A stretch of 8,077 bases of DNA from Chloroflexota bacterium (lineage in GTDB: Bacteria > Chloroflexota > Dehalococcoidia > SM23-28-2 > RBG-16-64-32), in NCBI GenBank assembly GCA_016190405.1, contig JACPQO010000062.1:1-8077 (forward strand). Reading direction: 5' to 3'. The position numbers were made by a program, and so were the translations under genes. This document shows, one piece after another, positions 1 through 6,371 of the stretch. Every line of letters begins with the position of its first letter. Within the stretch, counting starts at the first letter, position 1. The notes beneath the pieces are model-generated. The model was not told the DNA's origin. It did no database searches and saw nothing but the letters and a program-made list of their open reading frames with translations.

Positions 1-242
1 CAGGCCAGAGCGCTGCGCTGGCCCACAGCGCAGAGGAAGATGATCTCCTTATCTCGCGGCAGCTCATCGCGCCGCGCGTACACGGTCGCCACGGGGATCA
101 GCTTGGCGCCGGGAACATGCCCGGCGTTGTACTCGTGGGGCTCCCGCACGTCGATGACCGCCACGTCGTCCTTGCTTAGCATATCCCGCGCTTCGCTCAC
201 GTCGATGCGGGTAAACGGCTCGCGCGGGTCCTTGGTGGCCAT
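1..242 (-). CDS. Rhodanese-like domain protein (3' end cut off by window edge)
   Basis: Reading leftward from the ATG at 242, 80 codons are visible before the window ends. The fragment contains the rhodanese signature blocks in order: VAVIDVREPHEY, then GHVPGAKLIPV, then the active-site loop with Cys in CAVGQRSALA near the cut end. In the family this Cys carries a persulfide and the CxxGxR loop shapes the thiosulfate or persulfide site. Single-domain rhodaneses of about 100-130 residues act in cytoplasmic sulfur transfer, and this one probably lacks only its last helices. The start is supported by an AAGGAGG Shine-Dalgarno sequence (complement of 253-259) ten bases upstream. No signal peptide is visible, so a cytoplasmic location is inferred. 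The physiological sulfur donor and acceptor cannot be told from the sequence. Confidence 0.9.
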   Translation of the reverse strand, partial: MATKDPREPFTRIDVSEARDMLSKDDVAVIDVREPHEYNAGHVPGAKLIPVATVYARRDELPRDKEIIFLCAVGQRSALA

Positions 243-267
243 ATGAGGACCGCCTCCTTCCTCGCCA

Positions 268-297
268 ATTGTAACATCGGGCCGTCCCAATTGACAG
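268..297 (-). promoter_or_regulatory. Probable sigma-70-type promoter for the rhodanese gene
   Basis: On the minus strand, CTGTCA (complement of 292-297) and TACAAT (complement of 268-273) are separated by 18 bases. The -10 matches the consensus at 5 of 6 positions and the -35 at 4 of 6. The start of transcription would fall about 20 bases before the ATG at 242. The -35 overlaps the -35 of the opposite promoter. Confidence 0.5.
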
Positions 298-318
298 GTC
301 ATCCCCTGCTAGTATCAT
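291..318 (+). promoter_or_regulatory. Probable sigma-70-type promoter for the DinB-fold / hydroxyacid dehydrogenase unit
   Basis: A perfect TTGACA (291-296), a 16-base spacer and TATCAT (313-318). Transcription would begin near 325, leaving a leader of only about 13 bases before the ATG at 338. This placement puts the other in-frame ATG at 317 inside the -10 element, so it argues for the 338 start. Confidence 0.6.
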
Positions 319-337
319 GCAAGCGAGAGGAGGAGCC

Positions 338-868
338 ATGGCCGAAGAAGCCCGGATCAAGGAGCTGGTGGCGAAGATGACCCAGGAGCGGACGAGACTC
401 CTGGGCGCGCTGGAATCCCTGAGCGAGGAGGACGCCACCACGCCGCCCGTGCCCGGCGAATGGAACAGCAAACAGCAGATGTCCCACCTGTGCGAGATGG
501 AGACCGCCTACCGGGCCTGGGTGGAGCGGGCCCTGGCCGAGGACGGCGCCAGCGTGGACGGCGTCCGCGGCGAACGCCCGGCCATTCCCCTTGAAGAGGC
601 CAGCCGGCATAGCGTGGCGGAGCACGTGGCTGAAATGCGGCGGCAGCGCGACAAGACGATGGCCCTCATCGCGGCCATGAAGCCGCAGGACTTCGACCGT
701 AGGGCCACGAACTCGCTGTTCGGCACGCTCACCGTCATGCAGTGGCTGCGCTCCTACTACCGCCACGACCGGATGCACTACGACCAGGTGCGGGGCCAGG
801 AGAGCTCGTACAAGCCGCAGTTCCTCAGCGGCCGCGAGCCCGACCAGCGGCGGCCGGCCACCCCGTAA
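338..868 (+). CDS. DinB/YfiT-fold family protein
   Basis: A 176-residue protein, the usual size for the DinB/YfiT four-helix-bundle superfamily. Three histidines sit where the family places its metal ligands: H50 in KQQMSHLCEME, and H143 and H147 in YYRHDRMHYDQV. An N-terminal helix (residues 3-28) ends before the PPVPGEWN turn that typically precedes the first ligand helix. Family members bind a divalent metal. Several are thiol-dependent S-transferases (bacillithiol or mycothiol type), but most are uncharacterised, so no substrate is assigned. The start at 338 is preferred over the in-frame ATG at 317 because a GAGAGGAGGA ribosome-binding site (325-334) fits it and the promoter -10 covers 317. 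The next gene begins 3 bases after the stop, so the two are probably co-transcribed and perhaps translationally coupled. Confidence 0.85.
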   Translation: MAEEARIKELVAKMTQERTRLLGALESLSEEDATTPPVPGEWNSKQQMSHLCEMETAYRAWVERALAEDGASVDGVRGERPAIPLEEASRHSVAEHVAEMRRQRDKTMALIAAMKPQDFDRRATNSLFGTLTVMQWLRSYYRHDRMHYDQVRGQESSYKPQFLSGREPDQRRPATP

Positions 869-871
869 GAT

Positions 872-1882
872 ATGTCCCGGCACAGGGTGTACGTAACGCG
901 CCTCCTTCCCGGCGGCGCCCCGGAACTGCTGGCCCAACACGCCGATGTCGACGTGTGGCAGGGCGACCTGCCTCCGCCGCCCAAGGAGCTGCAGCGCCGG
1001 GCCGCCGCCAGCGACGGCATACTCACCCTCCTGACCGATCGGGTAGACGAGGCCCTGCTGGAAGGGGCGCCGCGGCTGCTGGTGGTCAGCAACATGGCCA
1101 CGGGGTTCGACAACGTAGACGTGGCCGCGGCCAGCCGCTGCAACGTGCTGGTGACGCGCACCCCCGGCGTCCTCAGCGAGACGGTGGCCGACTTCACTTT
1201 CGCGCTGCTGCTGGCGGCGGCCAGGCGCGTGGCCGAGGCGGACCGCCACGTGCGAGGGGGCCTGTGGCAGACCTGGGGGCCCCAGGTGATGCTGGGTCAG
1301 GACGTGCACGGCGCCACCCTGGGCATCATCGGGCTGGGAGGCGTTGGCACGGAGGTGGCCCGCCGGGCTCGCGGCCTCGGGATGCGCGTTCTGTACCACA
1401 GCCGGACGCCCAAGCCGGCCCTGGAGCGCCGCTACCGTCTTACCCGTCTGCCTCTCGACGATCTGCTGCGTCAGGCCGACTTCGTCTCCCTGCACGCGCC
1501 CCTGACCTCGGAGACGCGCCACCTCATCGGCCGGCGCGAGCTGCGGCTGATGAAGCCCAGCGCCGTGCTGGTGAACACGGCCCGCGGCCCCCTGGTGGAC
1601 CAGGCGGCGCTCTACCACGCCCTGACCGAAGGACGCATCGCCGCCACCGCCCTGGACGTGACGGACCCCGAGCCCATGGACCCCAACGACCCGCTCCTCA
1701 CCCGGGAAAACGTGATCGTCACGCCGCATATCGCCAGCGCCAGCGTGGCCACCCGCTCGCGCATGGCGATGCTGGCCGCCCAGAACCTTCTGGCGGCCCT
1801 GGGCGGCCGGGTGCCCAAGGACACCGCCAACCGCGACATCGCCCGTCGCTGGCGGGCCGCCTATCGCCGCCGGGCCCAATAG
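872..1882 (+). CDS. D-isomer-specific 2-hydroxyacid dehydrogenase (glyoxylate/hydroxypyruvate reductase-like)
   Basis: A 336-residue cytoplasmic oxidoreductase of standard family length. It has a split substrate domain (about residues 1-102 and 300-336) around a central Rossmann domain. The dinucleotide loop is GLGGVG (154-159). The catalytic triad is present: R238 in NTARGPLVD, E267 in DPEPM and H286 in TPHIASAS. The second Rossmann strand ends in YHSR (175-178) rather than an acidic residue, which in this family hints at NADPH use. NMATGFDNVD (74-83) matches the substrate-loop block of glyoxylate/hydroxypyruvate reductases, so reduction of glyoxylate or hydroxypyruvate is the best guess; another 2-ketoacid is possible. 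The ATG lies 3 bases after the DinB-fold stop with no clear Shine-Dalgarno of its own, suggesting coupled translation. The arginine-rich C-terminal tail (RRWRAAYRRRAQ) is unusual. Confidence 0.9.
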   Translation: MSRHRVYVTRLLPGGAPELLAQHADVDVWQGDLPPPPKELQRRAAASDGILTLLTDRVDEALLEGAPRLLVVSNMATGFDNVDVAAASRCNVLVTRTPGVLSETVADFTFALLLAAARRVAEADRHVRGGLWQTWGPQVMLGQDVHGATLGIIGLGGVGTEVARRARGLGMRVLYHSRTPKPALERRYRLTRLPLDDLLRQADFVSLHAPLTSETRHLIGRRELRLMKPSAVLVNTARGPLVDQAALYHALTEGRIAATALDVTDPEPMDPNDPLLTRENVIVTPHIASASVATRSRMAMLAAQNLLAALGGRVPKDTANRDIARRWRAAYRRRAQ

Positions 1883-1916
1883 ACCGGCCGCACCCCACAC
1901 GTGCGACGATCCGTTC

Positions 1917-1937
1917 GCCCTGATCTCGTCGAAGGGC
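1917..1937. repeat. Degenerate intergenic palindrome, copy 1
   Basis: The core CCCTGATCTCGTCGAAGGG is flanked by G and C so that the ends pair (GCCCT with AGGGC). It shares CCCTGA and GTCGAAGGG with copy 2, 29 bases downstream. From memory, CCCTGAGC-N-GTCGAAGGG palindromes recur between genes in many bacterial genomes; their function is unknown. Confidence 0.55.
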
Positions 1938-1965
1938 ACATATCGGCGTTCCAACTTTCATGCGA

Positions 1966-1987
1966 ACCCTGAGCGCCGTCGAAGGGT
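1966..1987. repeat. Degenerate intergenic palindrome, copy 2
   Basis: The core CCCTGAGCGCCGTCGAAGGG is bounded by A and T, giving ACCCT/AGGGT terminal pairing. It is one base longer than copy 1 and differs from it only in the centre. The orientation is the same as copy 1. Confidence 0.6.
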
Positions 1988-1997
1988 GAGCCCCGGA

Positions 1998-2022
1998 CCA
2001 CCAGAGCAACGCCTCTTGGTGG
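1998..2022. other. Bulged hairpin of unknown role
   Basis: CCACCAGAG (1998-2006) pairs with CTCTTGGTGG (2013-2022) through nine base pairs and a single bulged T, around a CAACGC loop. There is no T-run on either side, so it is not a canonical intrinsic terminator. It may be part of the same repeat cluster as the palindromes upstream. Confidence 0.45.
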
Positions 2023-2071
2023 ACATCATCCCCCCGCCGCCCCTCGGCCACGGTGTGCCGCTAATTCAGTA

Positions 2072-2092
2072 ATGACCATAAGGCTGCGGCAT
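2072..2092 (+). repeat. Dispersed 21-bp repeat, copy A
   Basis: This 21-mer (beginning ATGACCATAA and ending GCTGCGGCAT) matches the reverse complement of 7594-7614 at 20 of 21 positions. Its 16-base core GACCATAAGGCTGCGG also matches 7736-7751 at 14 of 16. Here it stands alone, with no cloverleaf beside it, 34 bases upstream of the phosphoribosyltransferase promoter. Confidence 0.7.
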
Positions 2093-2126
2093 GGGGAGCA
2101 GAAAAGCCAGCCCGCAGCAGCGCGTC

Positions 2127-2155
2127 TTGACAGCGCCAAGAGCGGATGCTATCGT
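2127..2155 (+). promoter_or_regulatory. Strong sigma-70-type promoter for the phosphoribosyltransferase gene
   Basis: A perfect TTGACA (2127-2132), an ideal 17-base spacer and TATCGT (2150-2155). Transcription would start near 2162, giving a leader of about 60 bases. This excludes the upstream in-frame ATG at 2091 as the translation start. Confidence 0.65.
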
Positions 2156-2179
2156 CGCGCTAGCCGTCGGCCGGAAAGC

Positions 2180-2203
2180 AGGCCCTGTCACCGGGGCCTC
2201 TTT
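2180..2203 (+). promoter_or_regulatory. Leader hairpin followed by a short T-run (possible attenuator)
   Basis: AGGCCC (2180-2185) pairs with GGGCCT (2194-2199) around an 8-base loop and is followed by CTTT. It lies between the predicted transcription start and the ATG at 2223. The stem is only 6 bp and the T-run is short, so it may be a weak terminator, a pausing site or chance. Attenuation of a pyrimidine gene would make biological sense but is inference. Confidence 0.3.
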
Positions 2204-2222
2204 CCATGTTTGGGGCAGGCAG

Positions 2223-2888
2223 ATGCCGCAGTCCATTCGCGATACGGGAAACCTCTGGCTGGCCAAGGCGCTGTGGGACCTGGGCGCCATCCAGTTCGGC
2301 GATTTCACTCTGGGGCGGACCACCTTGCATTCGCCCGTCTACGTCAACCTGCGGCTCCTCATCAGCGACCCGCGGGCGCTGCTGCGGGCCGCCCGCGTGA
2401 TGCAGGAGGCGGTGCAGACGCTCCAGAGCATGCGGCATCCTCACGTGCAGCCGTTCCAGCGGGTCAGCGGCATTCCTTTCGGCGGCCTGCACGTAGCGAC
2501 GGCCTTCTCCCTGCGCACCAGGACCCCCATGATCTACGTCCACCCCCCAAAGGCCCGCGACGGCAGTGACATCTTCGTGGAAGGGCGGTATGAGCGCGGC
2601 GAGACCGTCCTCCTCGTCGACGACCTCATCACCAGCGGCGGAAACGTAATCGAGGCCGGCGCGTTCCTCCAGATGCACGCCGGGCTGAAGGTGAAGGACG
2701 TGCTCGTACTGCTGGACCGCCAGGAGGGCGGCCGGGAGCGGCTCCGCGCCAACGGCTACAACCTCATCTCCATCCTGGGCCTGGAGACGATGCTCAACTA
2801 CCTGATGGCCAGCGGCCTCATCGGCGAAGAGTGGTACCGCAAGAGCATCGAGTACATCCAGGGCCGCCGCGCCGAACGAACGGGCTGA
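2223..2888 (+). CDS. Orotate phosphoribosyltransferase-like protein (PyrE family) with divergent catalytic loop
   Basis: A 221-residue type I phosphoribosyltransferase, close to the usual PyrE length. In order: the OPRT-type N-terminal block GDFTLGRTTLHSPVYVNLR (26-44), GIPFGGLHVATAFSL (83-97), a loop region IYVHPPKARDG (104-114) leading to VEGRY (119-123), and the PRPP-binding motif TVLLVDDLITSGGN (128-141) with D133 and D134. OPRTs join orotate to PRPP in UMP synthesis, in the cytoplasm. The fold and PRPP site are clear. However, the RKxxKxHG flexible-loop residues of classical PyrE are replaced here (H107, P108, A111, D113 at the aligned places), and the FTLK lysine is a glycine. Activity may therefore be altered, or the substrate may be different. 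The ATG at 2223 is chosen because the promoter lies between it and the alternative at 2091; a purine-rich GGGGCAGG precedes it. Confidence 0.8.
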   Translation: MPQSIRDTGNLWLAKALWDLGAIQFGDFTLGRTTLHSPVYVNLRLLISDPRALLRAARVMQEAVQTLQSMRHPHVQPFQRVSGIPFGGLHVATAFSLRTRTPMIYVHPPKARDGSDIFVEGRYERGETVLLVDDLITSGGNVIEAGAFLQMHAGLKVKDVLVLLDRQEGGRERLRANGYNLISILGLETMLNYLMASGLIGEEWYRKSIEYIQGRRAERTG

Positions 2889-3008
2889 CTCCCCGGCGGG
2901 CCTCCGCTTTAGGGACATCCGGCTCTCCCTCACAACCGCCAGGCGGCCCTACAACGCCTCCGACACACTGCTGTAAGCTAAGAGTCGATCGGAGGCGATC
3001 CCTGTCCC

Positions 3009-5795
3009 ATGCGCCCGTCAGTCAGGCGCGCAGCGGCGGCCGCCACAGGGCCCAACGAGCCGCCCGCCGCCGCCGTGGCCGCCCTAGAAGCGGTCGACGT
3101 CCTGGCGCGGCTCGCCTCGTCGCCGGCGGGGCTGGCCAGCGAGAAGGCCGAGGAGCGCCTGCGCCGCTACGGGCCCAACGAGCTTCCCACGCCCCGGCCG
3201 CCCCATCCGCTGCGGCTCCTGTTCTCTCAGATCAGCCACACTCTGGCGCTGCTTCTCTGGGCAGCCGCCGCCCTGGCCTTTCTGGCCGGCCTGCCCCAAT
3301 TGGGCTGGGCGATCCTGGCCATCATCCTGATCAACGCCGGCTTCAGCTTCTGGCAGGAGTACAGGGCCGGCCAGCTCGTGGAAGCCCTGCGACAGCGGAT
3401 CCCCCTGGCGGCCAGGGTCCGTCGCGACGGCATCGAGCAGCGCATCCGGGCCGCTGACCTGGTGGCCGGCGACGTCCTCATCGTCCACCGGGGCGATCGC
3501 GTAGCGGCCGACGGCCGCCTGCTACGATCCACCGACTTGCGCCTCGACTACAGCGTCCTCACCGGCGAATCGGAGCCGGTGGAACGGCGTGCCGGGCCGG
3601 CGGAAGCGACGGCTCTGGCCGACGCGCCCAACTGCGTGCTGGCGGGCACAACCGTCCTCGAGGGCACGGGAGAGGCCGTGGTCTTCGCCACGGCGGCCGA
3701 GACCGTCTTCGGCCAGGTGGCGGCCCTCACGGAACGGCTGTACCTGGAGCCCAGCCCCCTCCAGCGGGAGCTGGCCAGGACGGCGCGGGTCATCGCCGCC
3801 GTGGCCATCGCCATCGGCGTTATCTTCTTCGCCGCCGGCAGCACCACAGAGGAGCTCTCGACCAAGGACGCCTTCCTGTTCGGCGTGGGCATCCTGGTCG
3901 CGCTGATCCCCGAAGGGCTCCTGCCCACGGTCACCCTGTCCCTGGCCTGGGGCGTCCAACGGATGGCCCGCCAGAACGCCATCGTCAAGCGGCTCTCTTC
4001 CGTGGAGGCGCTGGGCTGCACCAACGTGATCTGCACCGACAAGACGGGGACCCTCACCATCAACGAGATGACCGCCCGCCAGGTGTGGGCCGGCGACACC
4101 CTCTACAACGTGACCGGGCGCGGCTACCAGCTCAAGGGCGCGCTGCGCCGCGCCGATAAGGCTGGCCCCGCCGACAACGCCGCCCTGGACTGGCTGCTAC
4201 GCTGCGCGGTCCTCTGCAACAACGGCATCCTGCCCCACGGCCAGCGCCGGCACGTCGGCCTGGGCGATCCCCTGGACGAAGCCCTGCTCGTTTTGGCCCT
4301 CAAGGGCGGCCGGGACCCCCACCTGCAGCGATTCCAGTGGCCCCGCGTCAAGGAGTTCCCTTTCCACGCGGAGAGAAGGCGAATGTCCACCCTGCACCGG
4401 CGGGACGGAAAACACTTGCTGTTCGTCAAGGGCGGGCCGGCCGAGACCCTGGCCCGCTGCGCCGCCGAGCTGCGCAACGGGGAGCCCCAGCCTCTGGACG
4501 CAAAGCGGCGCATCCAATTGCTGGAGCGCACGAACGAAATGTCCGACCGGGGGCTGCGGGTGCTAGCCTTCGCCCTGCGCGAAGTGGGCGATCCCGCAAC
4601 GCTGCCCAGCGCCGACGCTGCGGAGCAGGAGATGGTCTTCCTGGGGCTCATAGGCCTGGAGAACCCGCTGCGGCCGGAGGTGCCGGCCGCCGTCGCCCGC
4701 TGTATCAGCTCCGGCATCCAGGTCGTCATGCTCACGGGCGACTACCCGCACACGGCGCTGGTGGTCGCCCGGCAGGCCGGCATCGCCGGGCCGAGCGCGG
4801 AGGCCGTGACCGGCGCCCGGCTGGACTCCCTGGACGATGAAGCGCTGGCCCGGCTGCTCGCGAAACAGCGGCCCACCGTGTTCGCGCGGGTGGCCCCTGA
4901 GCACAAACTGCGGCTGGTGCAGGCCTACAAGCGGCTGGGCGACGTGGTCGCCGTCACCGGCGACGGCGTCAACGACGCGCCGGCCCTCAAGGCCGCCGAC
5001 ATCGGGGTGGCCATGGGGCGCACCGGCACCGACGTAGCCCGTGAGGCGGCGGACATGGTGCTGATGGACGACAACTTCGCCACCATCGTCAAGGCCGTCG
5101 AGCAGGGGCGCGGCGTCTACGAGAACATCAAGAAGTTCCTGACCTACGTGCTCACCAGCAACGTGGCGGAGGCCGCTCCCTTCGTTCTCTTCGTGCTGGC
5201 GGGCGTCCCCCTGCCGCTGACCGTGCTCCAGGTGCTGCTGGTGGACCTGGGCACCGATATGTTCCCCGCCCTGGCCCTGGGCGTGGACCCCGCTGAGCCC
5301 GGCGTGATGCAAAGGCTGCCCCGCCCCATCGGCGAGCGGATGGTGAGCGGGCGGCTCCTGCTGCGGGCCCTGGCCTTCCTGGGGATGCTGGCCGCCGCCT
5401 TCAGCCTGGCCGGGTATTTCTATGTCCAGCGAGACTTTACCGGCAGTCTCTTCCGTGGCCTGATTGACGAGGGGCCTCTGTACAGACAGGCAACCACAAT
5501 GACCCTGGCCGGGATCGTCGCCTGCCAGGTGGCCAACGCCTTCGCCTGTCGCAGCGAGCGGCAATCGCTGCTGCGGGTGGGCTTCCTGGGGAACCGGGCC
5601 CTCCTCTGGGCCGTGGCCGCGGAAGTGGCGCTCCTGGCCGCCGTCATCGGTTTACCTCCCCTGCGGAATGTGTTCGACCTGGAACCCATCGAGCCCCAGT
5701 ACTGGCCCCTCCTGGCCGCCTTTCCGCCCCTGTTCCTGGCCGCCGAGGAAGGCCGCAAGCTGATCGCGCGCCGGCTGAGCCGCCAGTCCCGCTAG
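3009..5795 (+). CDS. P2-type cation-transporting ATPase, Na+/K+-ATPase-like
   Basis: A 928-residue integral-membrane pump with the full P-type order. The N-terminal cation-ATPase domain is at about 25-70 and M1-M2 at 73-117. The actuator domain carries TGES (185-188), and M3-M4 contain PEGLLPTVTLSLAWG (301-315). The phosphorylation site is DKTGT with D344. The nucleotide domain has KGGPAE (474-479), followed by TGD (576-578) and the hinge GDGVNDAPA (651-659). M5-M10 span about 711-914. M5 YVLTSNVAEAAPF and M6 VDLGTDMFPA match animal Na+/K+-ATPase closely, keeping its S, N and E in M5 (717, 718, 721) and both Asp in M6 (746, 750). The C-terminal EEGRKLIARR also fits. It probably exchanges monovalent cations, but Ca2+ or H+ transport cannot be excluded. 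GGAGG (2991-2995) lies 13 bases from the ATG, which is long. No clear promoter was found. Its stop overlaps the convergent gene. Confidence 0.92.
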   Translation: MRPSVRRAAAAATGPNEPPAAAVAALEAVDVLARLASSPAGLASEKAEERLRRYGPNELPTPRPPHPLRLLFSQISHTLALLLWAAAALAFLAGLPQLGWAILAIILINAGFSFWQEYRAGQLVEALRQRIPLAARVRRDGIEQRIRAADLVAGDVLIVHRGDRVAADGRLLRSTDLRLDYSVLTGESEPVERRAGPAEATALADAPNCVLAGTTVLEGTGEAVVFATAAETVFGQVAALTERLYLEPSPLQRELARTARVIAAVAIAIGVIFFAAGSTTEELSTKDAFLFGVGILVALIPEGLLPTVTLSLAWGVQRMARQNAIVKRLSSVEALGCTNVICTDKTGTLTINEMTARQVWAGDTLYNVTGRGYQLKGALRRADKAGPADNAALDWLLRCAVLCNNGILPHGQRRHVGLGDPLDEALLVLALKGGRDPHLQRFQWPRVKEFPFHAERRRMSTLHRRDGKHLLFVKGGPAETLARCAAELRNGEPQPLDAKRRIQLLERTNEMSDRGLRVLAFALREVGDPATLPSADAAEQEMVFLGLIGLENPLRPEVPAAVARCISSGIQVVMLTGDYPHTALVVARQAGIAGPSAEAVTGARLDSLDDEALARLLAKQRPTVFARVAPEHKLRLVQAYKRLGDVVAVTGDGVNDAPALKAADIGVAMGRTGTDVAREAADMVLMDDNFATIVKAVEQGRGVYENIKKFLTYVLTSNVAEAAPFVLFVLAGVPLPLTVLQVLLVDLGTDMFPALALGVDPAEPGVMQRLPRPIGERMVSGRLLLRALAFLGMLAAAFSLAGYFYVQRDFTGSLFRGLIDEGPLYRQATTMTLAGIVACQVANAFACRSERQSLLRVGFLGNRALLWAVAAEVALLAAVIGLPPLRNVFDLEPIEPQYWPLLAAFPPLFLAAEEGRKLIARRLSRQSR

Positions 5796-6262
5796 GCGCT
5801 GTGGGCGAACTCCGCCACCTTGGGCTTAGCCAGCCGCTCGAAGTCGGCGTACTTGAGGGTCATCGTGTCCGTGTGGGTGCCGGCCTGAAACACGATCTCC
5901 TCATCTTCGGCCAGCACCTTGTCAACATACACCGGCAGGTCGTACAGGTTGCCGAAGGGGGGCATGGCGCCCACCTCGCAATCGGGGAAGGCGGCGGCGA
6001 ACTCCTCTTCGTGGGCCAGCCGCACCTCGCGGGCGCCCAGGACGGCAGCGGCCTTACTCAGGTCGACGCGCTGCGGGGCCGGCAGGGCCAGCATCGCCAG
6101 CTTGCCGTCGGCGAAGACCATCACCACCTTGGCCAGCATCTTGCCCGGAACGTGCTCGGCGGCGGCGACCTCCTGAGCGGTGTAGGCCAGGGGGTGATGG
6201 ACGATCTGGAAGGGCACCTTGTTCTCGCGGAGATAGGCCTCCAGGCGTTCTTTGCAGTTCAT
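5792..6262 (-). CDS. YbaK/EbsC-family aminoacyl-tRNA deacylase
   Basis: A 156-residue single-domain protein of the YbaK/ProX tRNA-editing superfamily (Pfam tRNA_edit), which hydrolyses mischarged aminoacyl-tRNAs in the cytoplasm. Visible hallmarks are HHPLAYTAQEVAAAEHVPG (22-40) and the conserved lysine K45 in KMLAKVVMV. GAMPPFG (98-104) forms the substrate-pocket loop, and a late QAGTHTDTM segment is also present. It lacks a linked prolyl-tRNA synthetase, so it would act in trans. The amino acid and tRNA it edits cannot be read from sequence; Cys- or Ala-tRNAPro are family precedents. The start is supported by AGGAGG (complement of 6270-6275) seven bases upstream and a good promoter. Its TAG overlaps the TAG of the opposing ATPase gene by sharing CTAG at 5792-5795. 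Confidence 0.9.
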   Translation of the reverse strand: MNCKERLEAYLRENKVPFQIVHHPLAYTAQEVAAAEHVPGKMLAKVVMVFADGKLAMLALPAPQRVDLSKAAAVLGAREVRLAHEEEFAAAFPDCEVGAMPPFGNLYDLPVYVDKVLAEDEEIVFQAGTHTDTMTLKYADFERLAKPKVAEFAHSA

Positions 6263-6301
6263 GGCGCGACCTCCTGTTGATCCTTTCCCGCCTCAACCTA
6301 C

Positions 6302-6331
6302 ATTATCACCCATTGCCCGCCACAGGGCCAA
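6302..6331 (-). promoter_or_regulatory. Probable sigma-70-type promoter for the YbaK-type gene
   Basis: On the minus strand, TTGGCC (complement of 6326-6331), an 18-base spacer and GATAAT (complement of 6302-6307). The -10 matches the consensus at 5 of 6 positions. The expected leader is about 33 bases, ending at the ATG at 6262. Confidence 0.5.
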
Positions 6332-6371
6332 AAGACCGGGCGGCATCTGCCGATTGGCCCGTAGTGCCGCT

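Larger units (their letters stand above)
1883..2222. other. 340-base gene-free stretch with repeats, hairpin and promoter
   Basis: No convincing gene is present. The stretch contains, in order, two related imperfect palindromes (1917-1937 and 1966-1987), a bulged hairpin (1998-2022), a dispersed 21-bp repeat (2072-2092), a strong promoter (2127-2155) and a leader hairpin (2180-2199). Open frames crossing it are extensions of, or shadows of, the neighbouring genes. No clear rho-independent terminator follows the dehydrogenase, although the palindromes could slow transcription. Confidence 0.7.

Noticed and set aside
299..1954. Long minus-strand open frame opposite the DinB-fold and dehydrogenase genes (551 codons)
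   Set aside because: High GC keeps the antisense frame open. The translation is low-complexity, rich in Gly, His, Arg and Ala, and has no recognisable domain, while the plus strand encodes two clear protein families.
2072..2569. Plus-strand open frame starting MTIRLRH and running into the phosphoribosyltransferase gene
   Set aside because: It overlaps the real gene in another frame, would begin upstream of the promoter, and has no family resemblance. Its start simply falls in the dispersed repeat.
2889..3008. Promoter or terminator between the phosphoribosyltransferase and ATPase genes
   Set aside because: Only a 4-bp GCGG/CCGC hairpin before TTT and poor -35/-10 matches are present. The ATPase gene may be read through from upstream or use a promoter I cannot recognise.
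4563..5564. Minus-strand open frame of 333 codons inside the ATPase gene, and a similar 257-codon one at 2160-2933
   Set aside because: Both lie opposite well-supported genes and translate to His/Gly/Gln-rich sequence typical of antisense shadows.
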